In this document: positions 1 through 6,921 of the stretch, one piece after another | How positions within the stretch are numbered: the first letter of the stretch is position 1 | Layout of the letters: the number at the start of each line of letters is the position of its first letter | Source: an uncultured Elusimicrobium sp. | GTDB taxonomy: Bacteria > Elusimicrobiota > Elusimicrobia > Elusimicrobiales > Elusimicrobiaceae | Reading direction: 5' to 3' | DNA length: 10,486 nt | NCBI GenBank assembly: GCA_902787065.1 | Contig: CADAFA010000024.1 | Span: 1-10,486, forward strand | Translations under genes and position numbers: made by a program | The notes under the pieces: model-generated | What the model saw: only the letters and a program-made list of their open reading frames with translations | What the model was told of the DNA's origin: nothing | The model's database searches: none

Positions 1-6
1 ATAAGT

Positions 7-954
7 ATGTTAAAAACAGTATTTTTCGGTACACCGCAAATTGCAGTTCCTTTTTTGGAAGTGCTTACAAAACATACGGAAGTTAAACTTGTTGTAACGC
101 AACCCGACAGGCCAAAAGGCCGCGGGCTTGTTTTGACGCCTTGCCCCGTCAAGGAATTTGCTTTAAAAAATAATTTGCCCGTCGAAAGCCCGGAAAAATT
201 AAAAGATTTTGTTCCAAATATCGCTGCTTTAAATGCGGATATCGGTATTTGTGTCGCCTATGGTAAAATTTTCCGTAAGCCTGCTTTAGATTCATTTAAA
301 CAAGGCATTGTAAATGTGCATTTTTCAATATTACCTAAATACCGCGGTGCTTCACCGGTACAAAGTGCTTTAATGAACGGAGAAACAAAAACCGGCATTA
401 CCTTGTTTTCTATCGACGAAGGTATGGACACAGGCGCAATAATTTCTGCCAAAGAAACGGAAATTTTACCGCAAGATAATGCCGTAACTTTATTTAAAAA
501 ATTAACAAATATTGCTACTGTCGAATTAAAAGATTTTTTAATTAAAGCCGAAACAAAAAACTACACAAAAACAGTACAAAGCGGAACACCGTCTTTTGCG
601 CCACTAATTGCTAAAGAACAAACTTTTATAAGTTTTGAAAACCAGACGGCAGAACAAATAAATAATTTAGTACGAGCCCTTACCGCAGGTGCTCCGAGTT
701 TCGCAAAAGCTAATACACCTGACGGGCAAATTGTACAAATAATTAAAACTTCCTTAACTACAACCGCGCAAAATGTGAAAAATTATCAGGCAGGAGCCTT
801 AGTTTCTATTGAAAGGAATGTCGGTTTTTTGGTAAAATGTAAGGAGGGTGTTTTGTCGGTTGAAACAGTACGCCCCGCGGGAAAATCTTTAATGCCTGCT
901 TTTGCTTATATAAACGGCAAAAAATATCAGGAAGGAAGTATAGTTTTTAAATAA
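7..954 (+). CDS. fmt: Methionyl-tRNA formyltransferase
   Basis: This cytoplasmic enzyme formylates Met-tRNAfMet with 10-formyl-tetrahydrofolate to make the initiator tRNA. At 315 residues it is full length for the family. The N-terminal hydrolase-like domain (about 1-200) opens with VFFGTP and carries the signature NVHFSILPKYRGASPVQ at 103-119. Asn103, His105 and Asp141 (in DEGMDTG) match the catalytic Asn/His/Asp triad. The tRNA-binding C-terminal domain (about 205-315) ends with the expected ETVRPAGKSLM block and an NGKKYQEG tail. The start lies 6 bases from the window edge, so the ribosome binding site and the upstream neighbour (often def) are not visible. The stop is one base before the next start, which indicates an operon. 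Identification is secure. Confidence 0.96.
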   Translation: MLKTVFFGTPQIAVPFLEVLTKHTEVKLVVTQPDRPKGRGLVLTPCPVKEFALKNNLPVESPEKLKDFVPNIAALNADIGICVAYGKIFRKPALDSFKQGIVNVHFSILPKYRGASPVQSALMNGETKTGITLFSIDEGMDTGAIISAKETEILPQDNAVTLFKKLTNIATVELKDFLIKAETKNYTKTVQSGTPSFAPLIAKEQTFISFENQTAEQINNLVRALTAGAPSFAKANTPDGQIVQIIKTSLTTTAQNVKNYQAGALVSIERNVGFLVKCKEGVLSVETVRPAGKSLMPAFAYINGKKYQEGSIVFK

Positions 955-955
955 T

Positions 956-1957
956 ATGCAAGATATTGAAAGTACAGAAATTTTAGAAGGTAAACGCTCT
1001 GCTACGGTTAAAGTTTTAAAAGCAGTCTCAGCTTTGATTTTGGTTATTGCTTTTTTAGGAACAATAGCATTTTTTTCTTTTAATTGGGCTTTCTCTGCCC
1101 TCGTACACACAAGGGCTGAACAACCAGTGCCAGATTTAACAAATAAAAATATCGACACAGCCTTAAACTTGCTTGCAAATGTAAATTTAGCAATGCGTAA
1201 AGCCGGGGAAGAATATCAGCCCGATATTCCGGCCGGTTCTGTTATAAGGCAACTCCCCCCCGCCGGAATTTTAGTCCGCGAAGGTAAAGTTGTTCGTGTA
1301 TGGGTAAGCCAAGGCAAAGAAAGTGTTGAAGTACCGGATGTAACTTCCATGCCTTTAAGAAATGCGGAATTTACCTTAAGGCAAGCAAATTTAGAGATAG
1401 GCAAAACAGATACCGCCTATTCAGTAGAAATTGAAAAAGGTAATATTATCAGCCAGACACCTGCACCTTTAACTTTAGTTGTTAAAGGTGAAAAGGTAAA
1501 TTTGGTAGTATCAAACGGGGCCCCTAATAGCGGGGCAATTTTAGTGCCTGATTTCCGTCATAAAAAATTTGCAGAGGCAAGCAATTGGGCCTCCGATCAT
1601 AACATTGAAATAGGGGTTATAGAAGATCCGGAATCTTTCTTCCCAAGCGGTACAGTGCTTAGTCAAAAACCGCAAGCCGATGAAGAAATAAAAACAGGTG
1701 ATACTTTACAAATTACCATAAGTTCTAATAAAGAAGTTTTAGGTGAAAAATTACACCGTGTTCATTATGAATTACCCCAGGGCAAAAACGATAACCGCGT
1801 GCGTATAATTTTAATAGATAATTTAGGCGAAAAAGAAATTTTAAATGAGTATAAACAAGCCGGAAGTAAAATTGATTTAAATGTTCCTTACGGCGGTGAA
1901 GCAATTGTTAGAATTTATGTCGACGGCATATTAGTCCGCCAAAAGGAATTAAAATAA
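956..1957 (+). CDS. Membrane-anchored PASTA-domain protein without kinase domain
   Basis: This 333-residue protein has a short cytoplasmic N-terminus (1-23), one hydrophobic segment (about 24-46) and an extracytoplasmic part. That part contains three PASTA-like repeats at about 56-119, 123-187 and 194-257, with the recurrent pattern VPD...A...L......G.V..Q.P..G..V..G..V.V.VS. A final beta-rich domain (about 265-333, ending GEAIVRIYVDGILVRQKELK) resembles, from memory, the domain that follows the PASTA repeats in some Firmicutes PrkC kinases. PASTA domains bind muropeptides or lipid II, so a cell-wall sensing or scaffolding role is likely. No kinase motifs are present, and only about 23 residues precede the membrane segment. 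The gene lies between fmt and rpe, one base after fmt. A GGAAGG about 17 bases upstream is a poor Shine-Dalgarno match. PASTA identity is sure; the specific role is unknown. Confidence 0.88.
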   Translation: MQDIESTEILEGKRSATVKVLKAVSALILVIAFLGTIAFFSFNWAFSALVHTRAEQPVPDLTNKNIDTALNLLANVNLAMRKAGEEYQPDIPAGSVIRQLPPAGILVREGKVVRVWVSQGKESVEVPDVTSMPLRNAEFTLRQANLEIGKTDTAYSVEIEKGNIISQTPAPLTLVVKGEKVNLVVSNGAPNSGAILVPDFRHKKFAEASNWASDHNIEIGVIEDPESFFPSGTVLSQKPQADEEIKTGDTLQITISSNKEVLGEKLHRVHYELPQGKNDNRVRIILIDNLGEKEILNEYKQAGSKIDLNVPYGGEAIVRIYVDGILVRQKELK

Positions 1958-1963
1958 AGGCCT

Positions 1964-2638
1964 ATGATACCACTTCCGAAACCGGCTTTTAATGCTATAG
2001 CACCCTCAATACTATCTGCAAATCAGTTGTGTTTAGGAGAGCAAATAAAAACCGTTACGGAACTTGGAGCAAGCTGGTTGCATATTGATATTATGGACGG
2101 GCATTTTGTACCGAACTTAAGCTTTGGCCCGGCAACGGTTAAGTGGATAAACACCGTCACGAAACTAGCACAAGATGTGCATTTGATGGTAGAAGAACCA
2201 CAAAAATATTTAGAGGCCTTTATAAAAGCCGGTGCAAGTTCTTTGACTTTACATGTTGAATCAAAAGGTAATTTAAAAGACCTTTTGAAACAAATAAAAG
2301 ATGCCGGTTTAAGTACGGGGATTTCAATTAAACCCGACACAGAACCGCAGATTTTAGAAGAATTTTTAGATATTATAGACCTTGTTTTGGTAATGACTGT
2401 TTACCCCGGTTTCGGCGGTCAGGCATTTTTAGAAAACGGGCCTAAACAAATTGAAGACGTAAGAAAATTAATTGCAAAACGCCCTATTTGGCTTGAAGTT
2501 GACGGCGGAATAAATAAAGATACCATTAAAATTGCCAAAGCGGCGGGTGCAAATGCTTTTGTAGCAGGTAATGCTTTGTTTGGTACAAAGGATATCAAAC
2601 AGGCTTATAAAGATTTAAAAGATGCTATAAGCATCTGA
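1964..2638 (+). CDS. rpe: Ribulose-phosphate 3-epimerase
   Basis: The enzyme interconverts ribulose 5-phosphate and xylulose 5-phosphate in the pentose phosphate pathway. It is a 224-residue TIM barrel and metal-dependent. The sequence shows IAPSILSAN (12-20), the signature HIDIMDGHFVPN (40-51), HLMVEEP (73-79), MTVYPGFGGQAF (144-155) and LEVDGGIN (177-184). His40, Asp42, His73 and Asp180 match the metal ligands, and Asp42 and Asp180 are the acid/base pair. The glycine-rich VYPGFGG loop has Tyr where many homologues have Asn. The chosen ATG gives about ten residues more than the usual N-terminus. An AAAGG sits only three bases upstream, so the start is less certain than the identity. The gene begins 6 bp after the PASTA gene; rpe also lies downstream of a PASTA kinase in Bacillus. 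Confidence 0.96.
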   Translation: MIPLPKPAFNAIAPSILSANQLCLGEQIKTVTELGASWLHIDIMDGHFVPNLSFGPATVKWINTVTKLAQDVHLMVEEPQKYLEAFIKAGASSLTLHVESKGNLKDLLKQIKDAGLSTGISIKPDTEPQILEEFLDIIDLVLVMTVYPGFGGQAFLENGPKQIEDVRKLIAKRPIWLEVDGGINKDTIKIAKAAGANAFVAGNALFGTKDIKQAYKDLKDAISI

Positions 2639-2654
2639 CTAGCGCCTTAGGCGC
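2621..2654 (+). promoter_or_regulatory. Two tandem small hairpins at the rpe/rpsP junction
   Basis: Two perfect inverted repeats lie 6 bases apart. GATGCT-ata-AGCATC (2621-2635) overlaps the last codons of rpe. GCGCCT-t-AGGCGC (2642-2654) lies just past the rpe stop. The second has no following T-run, so it is not a standard terminator. It ends 8 bases before the rpsP Shine-Dalgarno sequence. It could be an RNA-processing or stabilising element, or a protein-binding site tuning the ribosomal-protein genes. The structure is visible; the function is inference. Confidence 0.4.
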
Positions 2655-2662
2655 AATCTAAT

Positions 2663-2670
2663 AAAGGAGA
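2663..2670 (+). promoter_or_regulatory. Strong ribosome binding site of rpsP
   Basis: AAAGGAGA lies six bases before the rpsP ATG. It is the best Shine-Dalgarno match in the left arm and fits a highly expressed ribosomal protein. Confidence 0.8.
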
Positions 2671-2676
2671 GTATGT

Positions 2677-2919
2677 ATGGCAGTAGTAATTCGTCTGCAA
2701 AGAACAGGCAAAAGGACACAGCCCCAATACCGCGTTATTGTTGCGGAAAAGAGGAGTGCCGTCGGCGCACAAGCAAAAGAAGTGCTTGGCACCTTTAATC
2801 CTTGCTTAAAAGAAAACGAGCAACTCCATATTGACTTAGAAAAAGTTAATAAATGGGTTAAAGTCGGCGCTTTGCCTTCTAAGACTGTTGCAGCCTTAAT
2901 TAAAAAAGCAAGCAAATAG
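2677..2919 (+). CDS. rpsP: 30S ribosomal protein S16
   Basis: S16 is a small-subunit assembly protein. The 80-residue product opens with the diagnostic MAVVIRLQRTGKRTQPQYR, followed by VIVAEKRSA, LGTFNP (37-42) and the C-terminal WVKVGALPSKTVAALIKKA block. The length is normal for the short bacterial form. The start is fixed by the strong upstream AAAGGAGA and the conserved MAV N-terminus. It leads the second half of the run, rpsP-khpA-trmD-rplS, a widely conserved bacterial gene order. The stop TAG forms part of TAGG just before khpA, 10 bases from its ATG. Confidence 0.97.
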   Translation: MAVVIRLQRTGKRTQPQYRVIVAEKRSAVGAQAKEVLGTFNPCLKENEQLHIDLEKVNKWVKVGALPSKTVAALIKKASK

Positions 2920-2929
2920 GTAATAAACC

Positions 2930-3160
2930 ATGAAAGAATTGGCAAATTACCTGCTTAAGTCTTTAGCACAAAACAAAGAAGCAGTAATCGTGGAAGCTAA
3001 AGAAGAAGATAACAATGTTTATCTTACTGTACGTGTTGATGGGGCCGATAAAGGGCGCATTATAGGTAAAGACGGTTGTATTATCAAAGCTATCCGCACC
3101 GTGTTAGGCGCCTATGCGGCAAAGGAAAAACGCAAAGTTACACTTAAACTTGAGGACTAA
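2930..3160 (+). CDS. khpA: KH-domain RNA-binding protein KhpA
   Basis: KhpA (YlqC family) is a small cytoplasmic RNA-binding protein that in Gram-positive bacteria pairs with KhpB/Jag and affects cell division and RNA metabolism. The 76-residue product is a single KH domain. It has a helical start (MKELANYLLKSLAQ), two beta strands, and the hallmark GxxG loop as GKDG (46-49) within GRIIGKDGCIIKAIR. The position between rpsP and trmD is typical and supports the assignment. Its stop codon overlaps the trmD start in TAATG, suggesting translational coupling. No strong Shine-Dalgarno sequence precedes it, only an AGG about 10 bases upstream. RNA targets in this organism cannot be read from the sequence. 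Confidence 0.93.
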   Translation: MKELANYLLKSLAQNKEAVIVEAKEEDNNVYLTVRVDGADKGRIIGKDGCIIKAIRTVLGAYAAKEKRKVTLKLED

Positions 3161-3882
3161 TGCTTAAAATTGATATTATCACTTTGTTTCCCGAAGTAAT
3201 TTTGCCCTACTTAAATACAAGTATTTTAAAAAGGGCGCGTGAAGCAAAAACGGTAGATATCAGTTGCACAAATCCAAGAGACTTTACAAAAGATAAACAC
3301 AAAACTGTTGATGACAGGCCTTACGGCGGCGGTGCCGGAATGTTAATGAAAGCAGATCCGCTTTATAAGGCAATAAAGAAAGTTAAGAAAACAAATTCTT
3401 TAGTCATTTTAACAAGCCCCCGCGGCAAAAAGTTTTCGCAAGAGCTGGCAAAAAAGCTGGCAAAGAAGAAACACTTGATAATTGTATGCGGGCATTATGA
3501 GGGTGTAGACGCAAGAATATACCCCGAAATAGACCTTGAAATTTCTTTAGGGGATTTTATCCTCACAGGCGGTGAACTTGCAGCTTTAAGTATTACGGAT
3601 GCAATAACCCGCTTGCAAAAAGGGACTTTTAAAAAAGACACCGTTACAACGGAAGAAAGTTTTGAAAATTCCTTACTTGAGGCCCCCCAATATACTAGGC
3701 CGGAGGTTTGGCATAGAAGGCGCGTTCCGCAAGTTTTACTTAGCGGAAATCATAAAGAAATTGAGGCCTGGAAACAAAAAACGGCGCTTGAAATTACAAA
3801 AAAATTCAGGCCCGATATGCTTGATAATAGACCTCTCAAAACAAGCGATGAAGTAAAAAGACTCAAGAGGAGAAAAAAATGA
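3160..3882 (+). CDS. trmD: tRNA (guanine37-N1)-methyltransferase TrmD
   Basis: TrmD methylates N1 of G37 next to the anticodon using S-adenosylmethionine, which prevents +1 frameshifting. The 240-residue protein is full length. It has DIITLFPE (5-12), the RPYGGGAGMLMKADPL segment (53-68), and the trefoil-knot SAM site with TSPRGK (85-90), CGHYEGVDAR (110-119) and SLGDFILTGGEL (129-140). The C-terminal tRNA-binding part has QYTRPEVW and VLLSGNHKEIEAW. Arg151 fits the conserved active-site Arg. At the position of the catalytic Asp (Asp169 of the Haemophilus/E. coli enzymes, in EDSF) this protein has Glu166 in EESF, a conservative change. It overlaps khpA by one base (TAATG) and rplS by four bases (ATGA). 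The usual rimM between khpA and trmD is absent. Confidence 0.96.
   Translation: MLKIDIITLFPEVILPYLNTSILKRAREAKTVDISCTNPRDFTKDKHKTVDDRPYGGGAGMLMKADPLYKAIKKVKKTNSLVILTSPRGKKFSQELAKKLAKKKHLIIVCGHYEGVDARIYPEIDLEISLGDFILTGGELAALSITDAITRLQKGTFKKDTVTTEESFENSLLEAPQYTRPEVWHRRRVPQVLLSGNHKEIEAWKQKTALEITKKFRPDMLDNRPLKTSDEVKRLKRRKK
3867..3872 (+). promoter_or_regulatory. Ribosome binding site of rplS
   Basis: GAGGAG inside the last trmD codons stands six bases before the rplS ATG and supports that start despite the four-base ATGA overlap with trmD. Confidence 0.75.
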
Positions 3883-4376
3883 ACATTGAAGAAGTAAATA
3901 AACAGTTAAAAAAGGATATTCCTTTTTTCAAAGCAGGTGACACTGTACGTGTTGCCGTAAAAGTTGTCGAAGGCGACAATGAAAGAATCCAAAATTTTGA
4001 CGGTGTTGTTATTGCACGCCGCGGCCACGGAATCAGCGAAAGTTTTACCGTTCGCAAAATTTCCTTCGGCGTTGGTGTGGAAAGAATTTTCCCTATCAAC
4101 AGCCCCAGAATTGAAAGCATTACCGTATTAAGAAACGGCAAAGTACGCCGCGCTAAACTTAATTACCTTAAAGCATTATCAGGTAAAGCGGCAAGATTGC
4201 AAGAAAGAGCAAAAGCAATCCCCGGTGCTGAAACTGTTAAAGAAGAAGTTACCGCAGAAACAGTTGCCCCGGCAACAACAGCAGCAACTGCAACCGAAGC
4301 TCCTAAAGCAGAAGTCGCAGCCGAAACAAAACCGGCAGCAAAAAAAGCCCCTGCAAAAAAAGCTGCAGCAAAATAA
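3879..4376 (+). CDS. rplS: 50S ribosomal protein L19 with Ala/Lys-rich C-terminal tail
   Basis: L19 sits at the 30S-50S interface. The core (1 to about 115) is canonical: FKAGDTVRVAVKVVEGD, RIQNFDGVVIARRG, SFTVRKISFGVGVERIFPINSP and RRAKLNYLKALSGKAARL. The product is 165 residues, whereas typical bacterial L19 is about 115-130. The extra 50 residues (116-165) are low complexity. They have an acidic/Ala/Thr-rich first half and a lysine-rich end with AAKK/APAKK repeats, resembling histone H1-like tails and probably disordered. The start is supported by GAGGAG and the ATGA overlap with trmD. The gene is last in the run and is followed by a terminator. Identity is certain; the tail's role is unknown. 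Confidence 0.96.
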   Translation: MNIEEVNKQLKKDIPFFKAGDTVRVAVKVVEGDNERIQNFDGVVIARRGHGISESFTVRKISFGVGVERIFPINSPRIESITVLRNGKVRRAKLNYLKALSGKAARLQERAKAIPGAETVKEEVTAETVAPATTAATATEAPKAEVAAETKPAAKKAPAKKAAAK

Positions 4377-4397
4377 ATTATTAAATTAATTTGTTTT

Positions 4398-4434
4398 AAA
4401 ACCCCACGTTTAATTTTTAACGTGGGGTTTTTTT
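4398..4434 (+). terminator. Rho-independent terminator after rplS, probably bidirectional
   Basis: The stem CCCCACGTT (4402-4410) pairs perfectly with AACGTGGGG (4419-4427) around an 8-base loop. It extends by A-T pairs into a seven-T run (4428-4434) on the + strand. On the other strand the stem is followed by TTTT, so it can also stop the convergent gene ending at 4456. Here two convergent transcription units meet. Confidence 0.92.
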
Positions 4435-4455
4435 GATTTTTAATTTTCATTTATT

Positions 4456-6921
4456 TTAGTTATCAAGAAGTTTAATCAAAGGTGATTTTTGAATTTCTTT
4501 TCTAGATATTAAAAGAGTTCTCATTTCTTCTTGGGTTTTTAAAGCAAGAGAATTTTCCCTGTCAAATAAATCTAAAAGGAACATATGATTTAAAATATAA
4601 TCGTCACTTATTTCATAATAATGAATATGCCAATTTAATTTCCCGTCCGATAAAATGCCATACTCGTGCGGAGTAATGCGGATTAATTTACTTTTATCTT
4701 TACTGAATATATGCATCTTTCTGTTTAAAGCATCAATTTTTGCATAACAAGGATTTTGGGGAGTACAGCCAAGCAAAGCCTCATATGCTTTTACAGATTC
4801 TTTCGGAGTTTTCGGGGAAAATTTCCAAGAATTTGAAAGAAAATCCGGCTTATGTAATTCCCCTCGTTTAAAGAATACTTTAAGAAAATTATCTTTCTCT
4901 AAGGTTTCTTCTACCAACCGTATTCTTGAAACATCTATCCCAAATTCTCCATAACGATTTATATAAGAAAATGAAAACTTATGAAAAGGTTCTCTTTCAA
5001 TTTTATCTAAGTATTTAAAATAAATCTCACTTGTTCTTTTGATAATTTGTTCGGTACGTTCAGGATTGGCAGTTGCAAGTAAATCTATATACCCTGGGGT
5101 AGAGATAAAGTTTCTTAGTTCATAGCAATCCATATTTAATGCTTCGGCAAGTTTTTTACTCTTATCAAATCCTATGTACCTCATTTGCATATTTGCATAT
5201 TCTTCAAACAATTTCTTTTCCTTAGCTAATTGTTTCTCATTTGTACCTTTTGCAAAACTTTTTCTTTCGGCAATGACACCCTCTACCCAATCTGATTCTC
5301 CTGGACTTCTTCCGGTAGCATAAGTTATACGTCTTTGCTCTGTCTTTACATGACCCGACCCGCCACGCCAACTACGGTTGTTCACTATTTGATTAACCTG
5401 CTTATCACCTACATAATTAGGTATAAAATCTTGGCCGGCAGCAAGTTTATAAGGAATTTCTTCCGGCATTTCATTAAGACGGAGCAAACTACGTTCGACT
5501 TGCTTTTCCAGACGTTGCGTATTTCGGGCTACTTCCAAAGCTTTGTCATTATAATAGACCACTTTAAGAGTTTTTTTAGATTGTTTTATCCCCTCCAGCA
5601 CCGCTTTAATTTTATTAAAGGCAAATAAAGGCAATAAAATTACATCATCAATAAATCCTTCCCGAATAAAATCCCTGGCAGCTTGTGCGCTTACAAATAC
5701 AGGGTCCATCTTTTCAGGGGCATTTGCTGAAGGCGAACACCAATATGATGTTGCTTTATTATTTAATAAACCACCGAAACCATCTACCCAATAAGCATTT
5801 TGTATACGCTGACGTAAAAACAAATCAAGTTCAGGATCTTTAGTTAACGTAGCAGCCATACCCTGCCTTAATACGTTAGTACCGTTCTTATGTTCTTCAA
5901 TTCTGTAATTTTCGCAGGCGGAAGTAAGTTCATAATATATTTCCAAATCACTTCGTAGTTTGTGTCTTATATTATCCCCTAAAGGCTCTGAAAGCAAAGC
6001 TAAAGTAACCTCTAAACCAGCGACATTTTTATATTTTGTTTCGGTATAAGGTATTAAATTTTCTGCTTGGCCGCTTTTAATCATCATTTGAGTTACAATA
6101 GGTAAAAGTATTGCCTCCTGATAATCATATCTAATTGTTCTTTTGGCTTTATCTAATAAATTCTTTGCTTCCGCAGAAAAGGCATCATAATCAGTATAAT
6201 ATAAGGCCATTATTAGAGGGGCTTTTACTTCTCCGTTACTTTTTGAGCTGCCAAAATCTTTTGTGAGTAATTGTTTTATTGTTTCCGTAGCTCTTGGGAA
6301 ATTATCCGTTGTTTTTGATAAGGCAAAATATAAACTTTCATAGGTAATATTTAATTGACAGCTATCTTCCGCACATTTCGGAAATGCGCCTGCTACGCTT
6401 GAAATCAAACCCCAACCTTCACAAATACCGGGGTTACATTTCCCGATTTTAAAGAGATATTTATCTAATTTTTCAAATAATTCTTCTTGATGGGCTTCAC
6501 TTATAAGCCCGCTTTCCACTTGTTCTTTTAAAATTTTTGCGGCTAAAACTTTATCATAGTGCTTGACTAAAATATCATTAAATTTATCTATATATTCAGA
6601 TGATTTGTTTATATCACCTCTATCGGCAAGAACTTCAGCAGCTTCCTGATAATCAATTAAATTTTTAAGAACTAAAAAATTATCATCAATACTCTTCAAT
6701 TTTTTTATCTTTTGCTTAAACTCATAAATATCCGAGTATATGGGATTACGCGCATGCAGACATCTTCTTTGTACTGCAAGATTTTCAGCGGCTTCTGCTC
6801 CCCCGGTGTAGAAATAATTATTCTTGAAATAATTATTTATATGTAAATCACAGTCTGTCTTAGCGACAGCCCCTGGAGCGAATAAAACAATTGAAAATAA
6901 AAGTAAAATATATTTTCTCAT
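4456..6921 (-). CDS. Large exported protein of unknown function
   Basis: I do not recognise the family. The 821-residue product begins with a clear Sec signal peptide (MRK, hydrophobic 4-15, likely cleavage after AVA at 18-20). The mature part has 11 cysteines, including CX4C pairs at 162/167 and 183/188 and a CX5C at 719/725, suggesting disulfides outside the cytoplasm. Residues about 60-380 look mostly helical and might be TPR-like solenoid. A hydrophobic patch FIDDVILLPLFAF (423-435) is followed by a basic helix and a coiled-coil-like stretch (about 460-485). Residues 515-545 are Gly/Arg/Ser-rich. The C-terminus (about 650-821) looks alpha/beta, with PHEYGI (751-756) and NWHIHYYE (763-770). 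No Shine-Dalgarno sequence is visible; the signal peptide supports the start. It stands alone between two terminators and appears more AT-rich than its neighbours. A surface, envelope or toxin-like protein is possible but unproven. Confidence 0.85.
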   Translation of the reverse strand: MRKYILLLFSIVLFAPGAVAKTDCDLHINNYFKNNYFYTGGAEAAENLAVQRRCLHARNPIYSDIYEFKQKIKKLKSIDDNFLVLKNLIDYQEAAEVLADRGDINKSSEYIDKFNDILVKHYDKVLAAKILKEQVESGLISEAHQEELFEKLDKYLFKIGKCNPGICEGWGLISSVAGAFPKCAEDSCQLNITYESLYFALSKTTDNFPRATETIKQLLTKDFGSSKSNGEVKAPLIMALYYTDYDAFSAEAKNLLDKAKRTIRYDYQEAILLPIVTQMMIKSGQAENLIPYTETKYKNVAGLEVTLALLSEPLGDNIRHKLRSDLEIYYELTSACENYRIEEHKNGTNVLRQGMAATLTKDPELDLFLRQRIQNAYWVDGFGGLLNNKATSYWCSPSANAPEKMDPVFVSAQAARDFIREGFIDDVILLPLFAFNKIKAVLEGIKQSKKTLKVVYYNDKALEVARNTQRLEKQVERSLLRLNEMPEEIPYKLAAGQDFIPNYVGDKQVNQIVNNRSWRGGSGHVKTEQRRITYATGRSPGESDWVEGVIAERKSFAKGTNEKQLAKEKKLFEEYANMQMRYIGFDKSKKLAEALNMDCYELRNFISTPGYIDLLATANPERTEQIIKRTSEIYFKYLDKIEREPFHKFSFSYINRYGEFGIDVSRIRLVEETLEKDNFLKVFFKRGELHKPDFLSNSWKFSPKTPKESVKAYEALLGCTPQNPCYAKIDALNRKMHIFSKDKSKLIRITPHEYGILSDGKLNWHIHYYEISDDYILNHMFLLDLFDRENSLALKTQEEMRTLLISRKEIQKSPLIKLLDN

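Noticed and set aside
2023..2340. Open frame of 105 codons on the - strand opposite rpe
   Set aside because: It is a shadow of a conserved gene, and the product is composition-driven with no family resemblance.
2642..2654. Terminator between rpe and rpsP
   Set aside because: The hairpin is perfect but short and is followed by AATCTAATAAAGG, with no T-run.
4320..4376. Programmed frameshift at the A7 runs in rplS
   Set aside because: The frame stays open to a stop without any shift, there is no stimulatory structure or overlapping conserved frame, and A-runs follow naturally from Lys codons.
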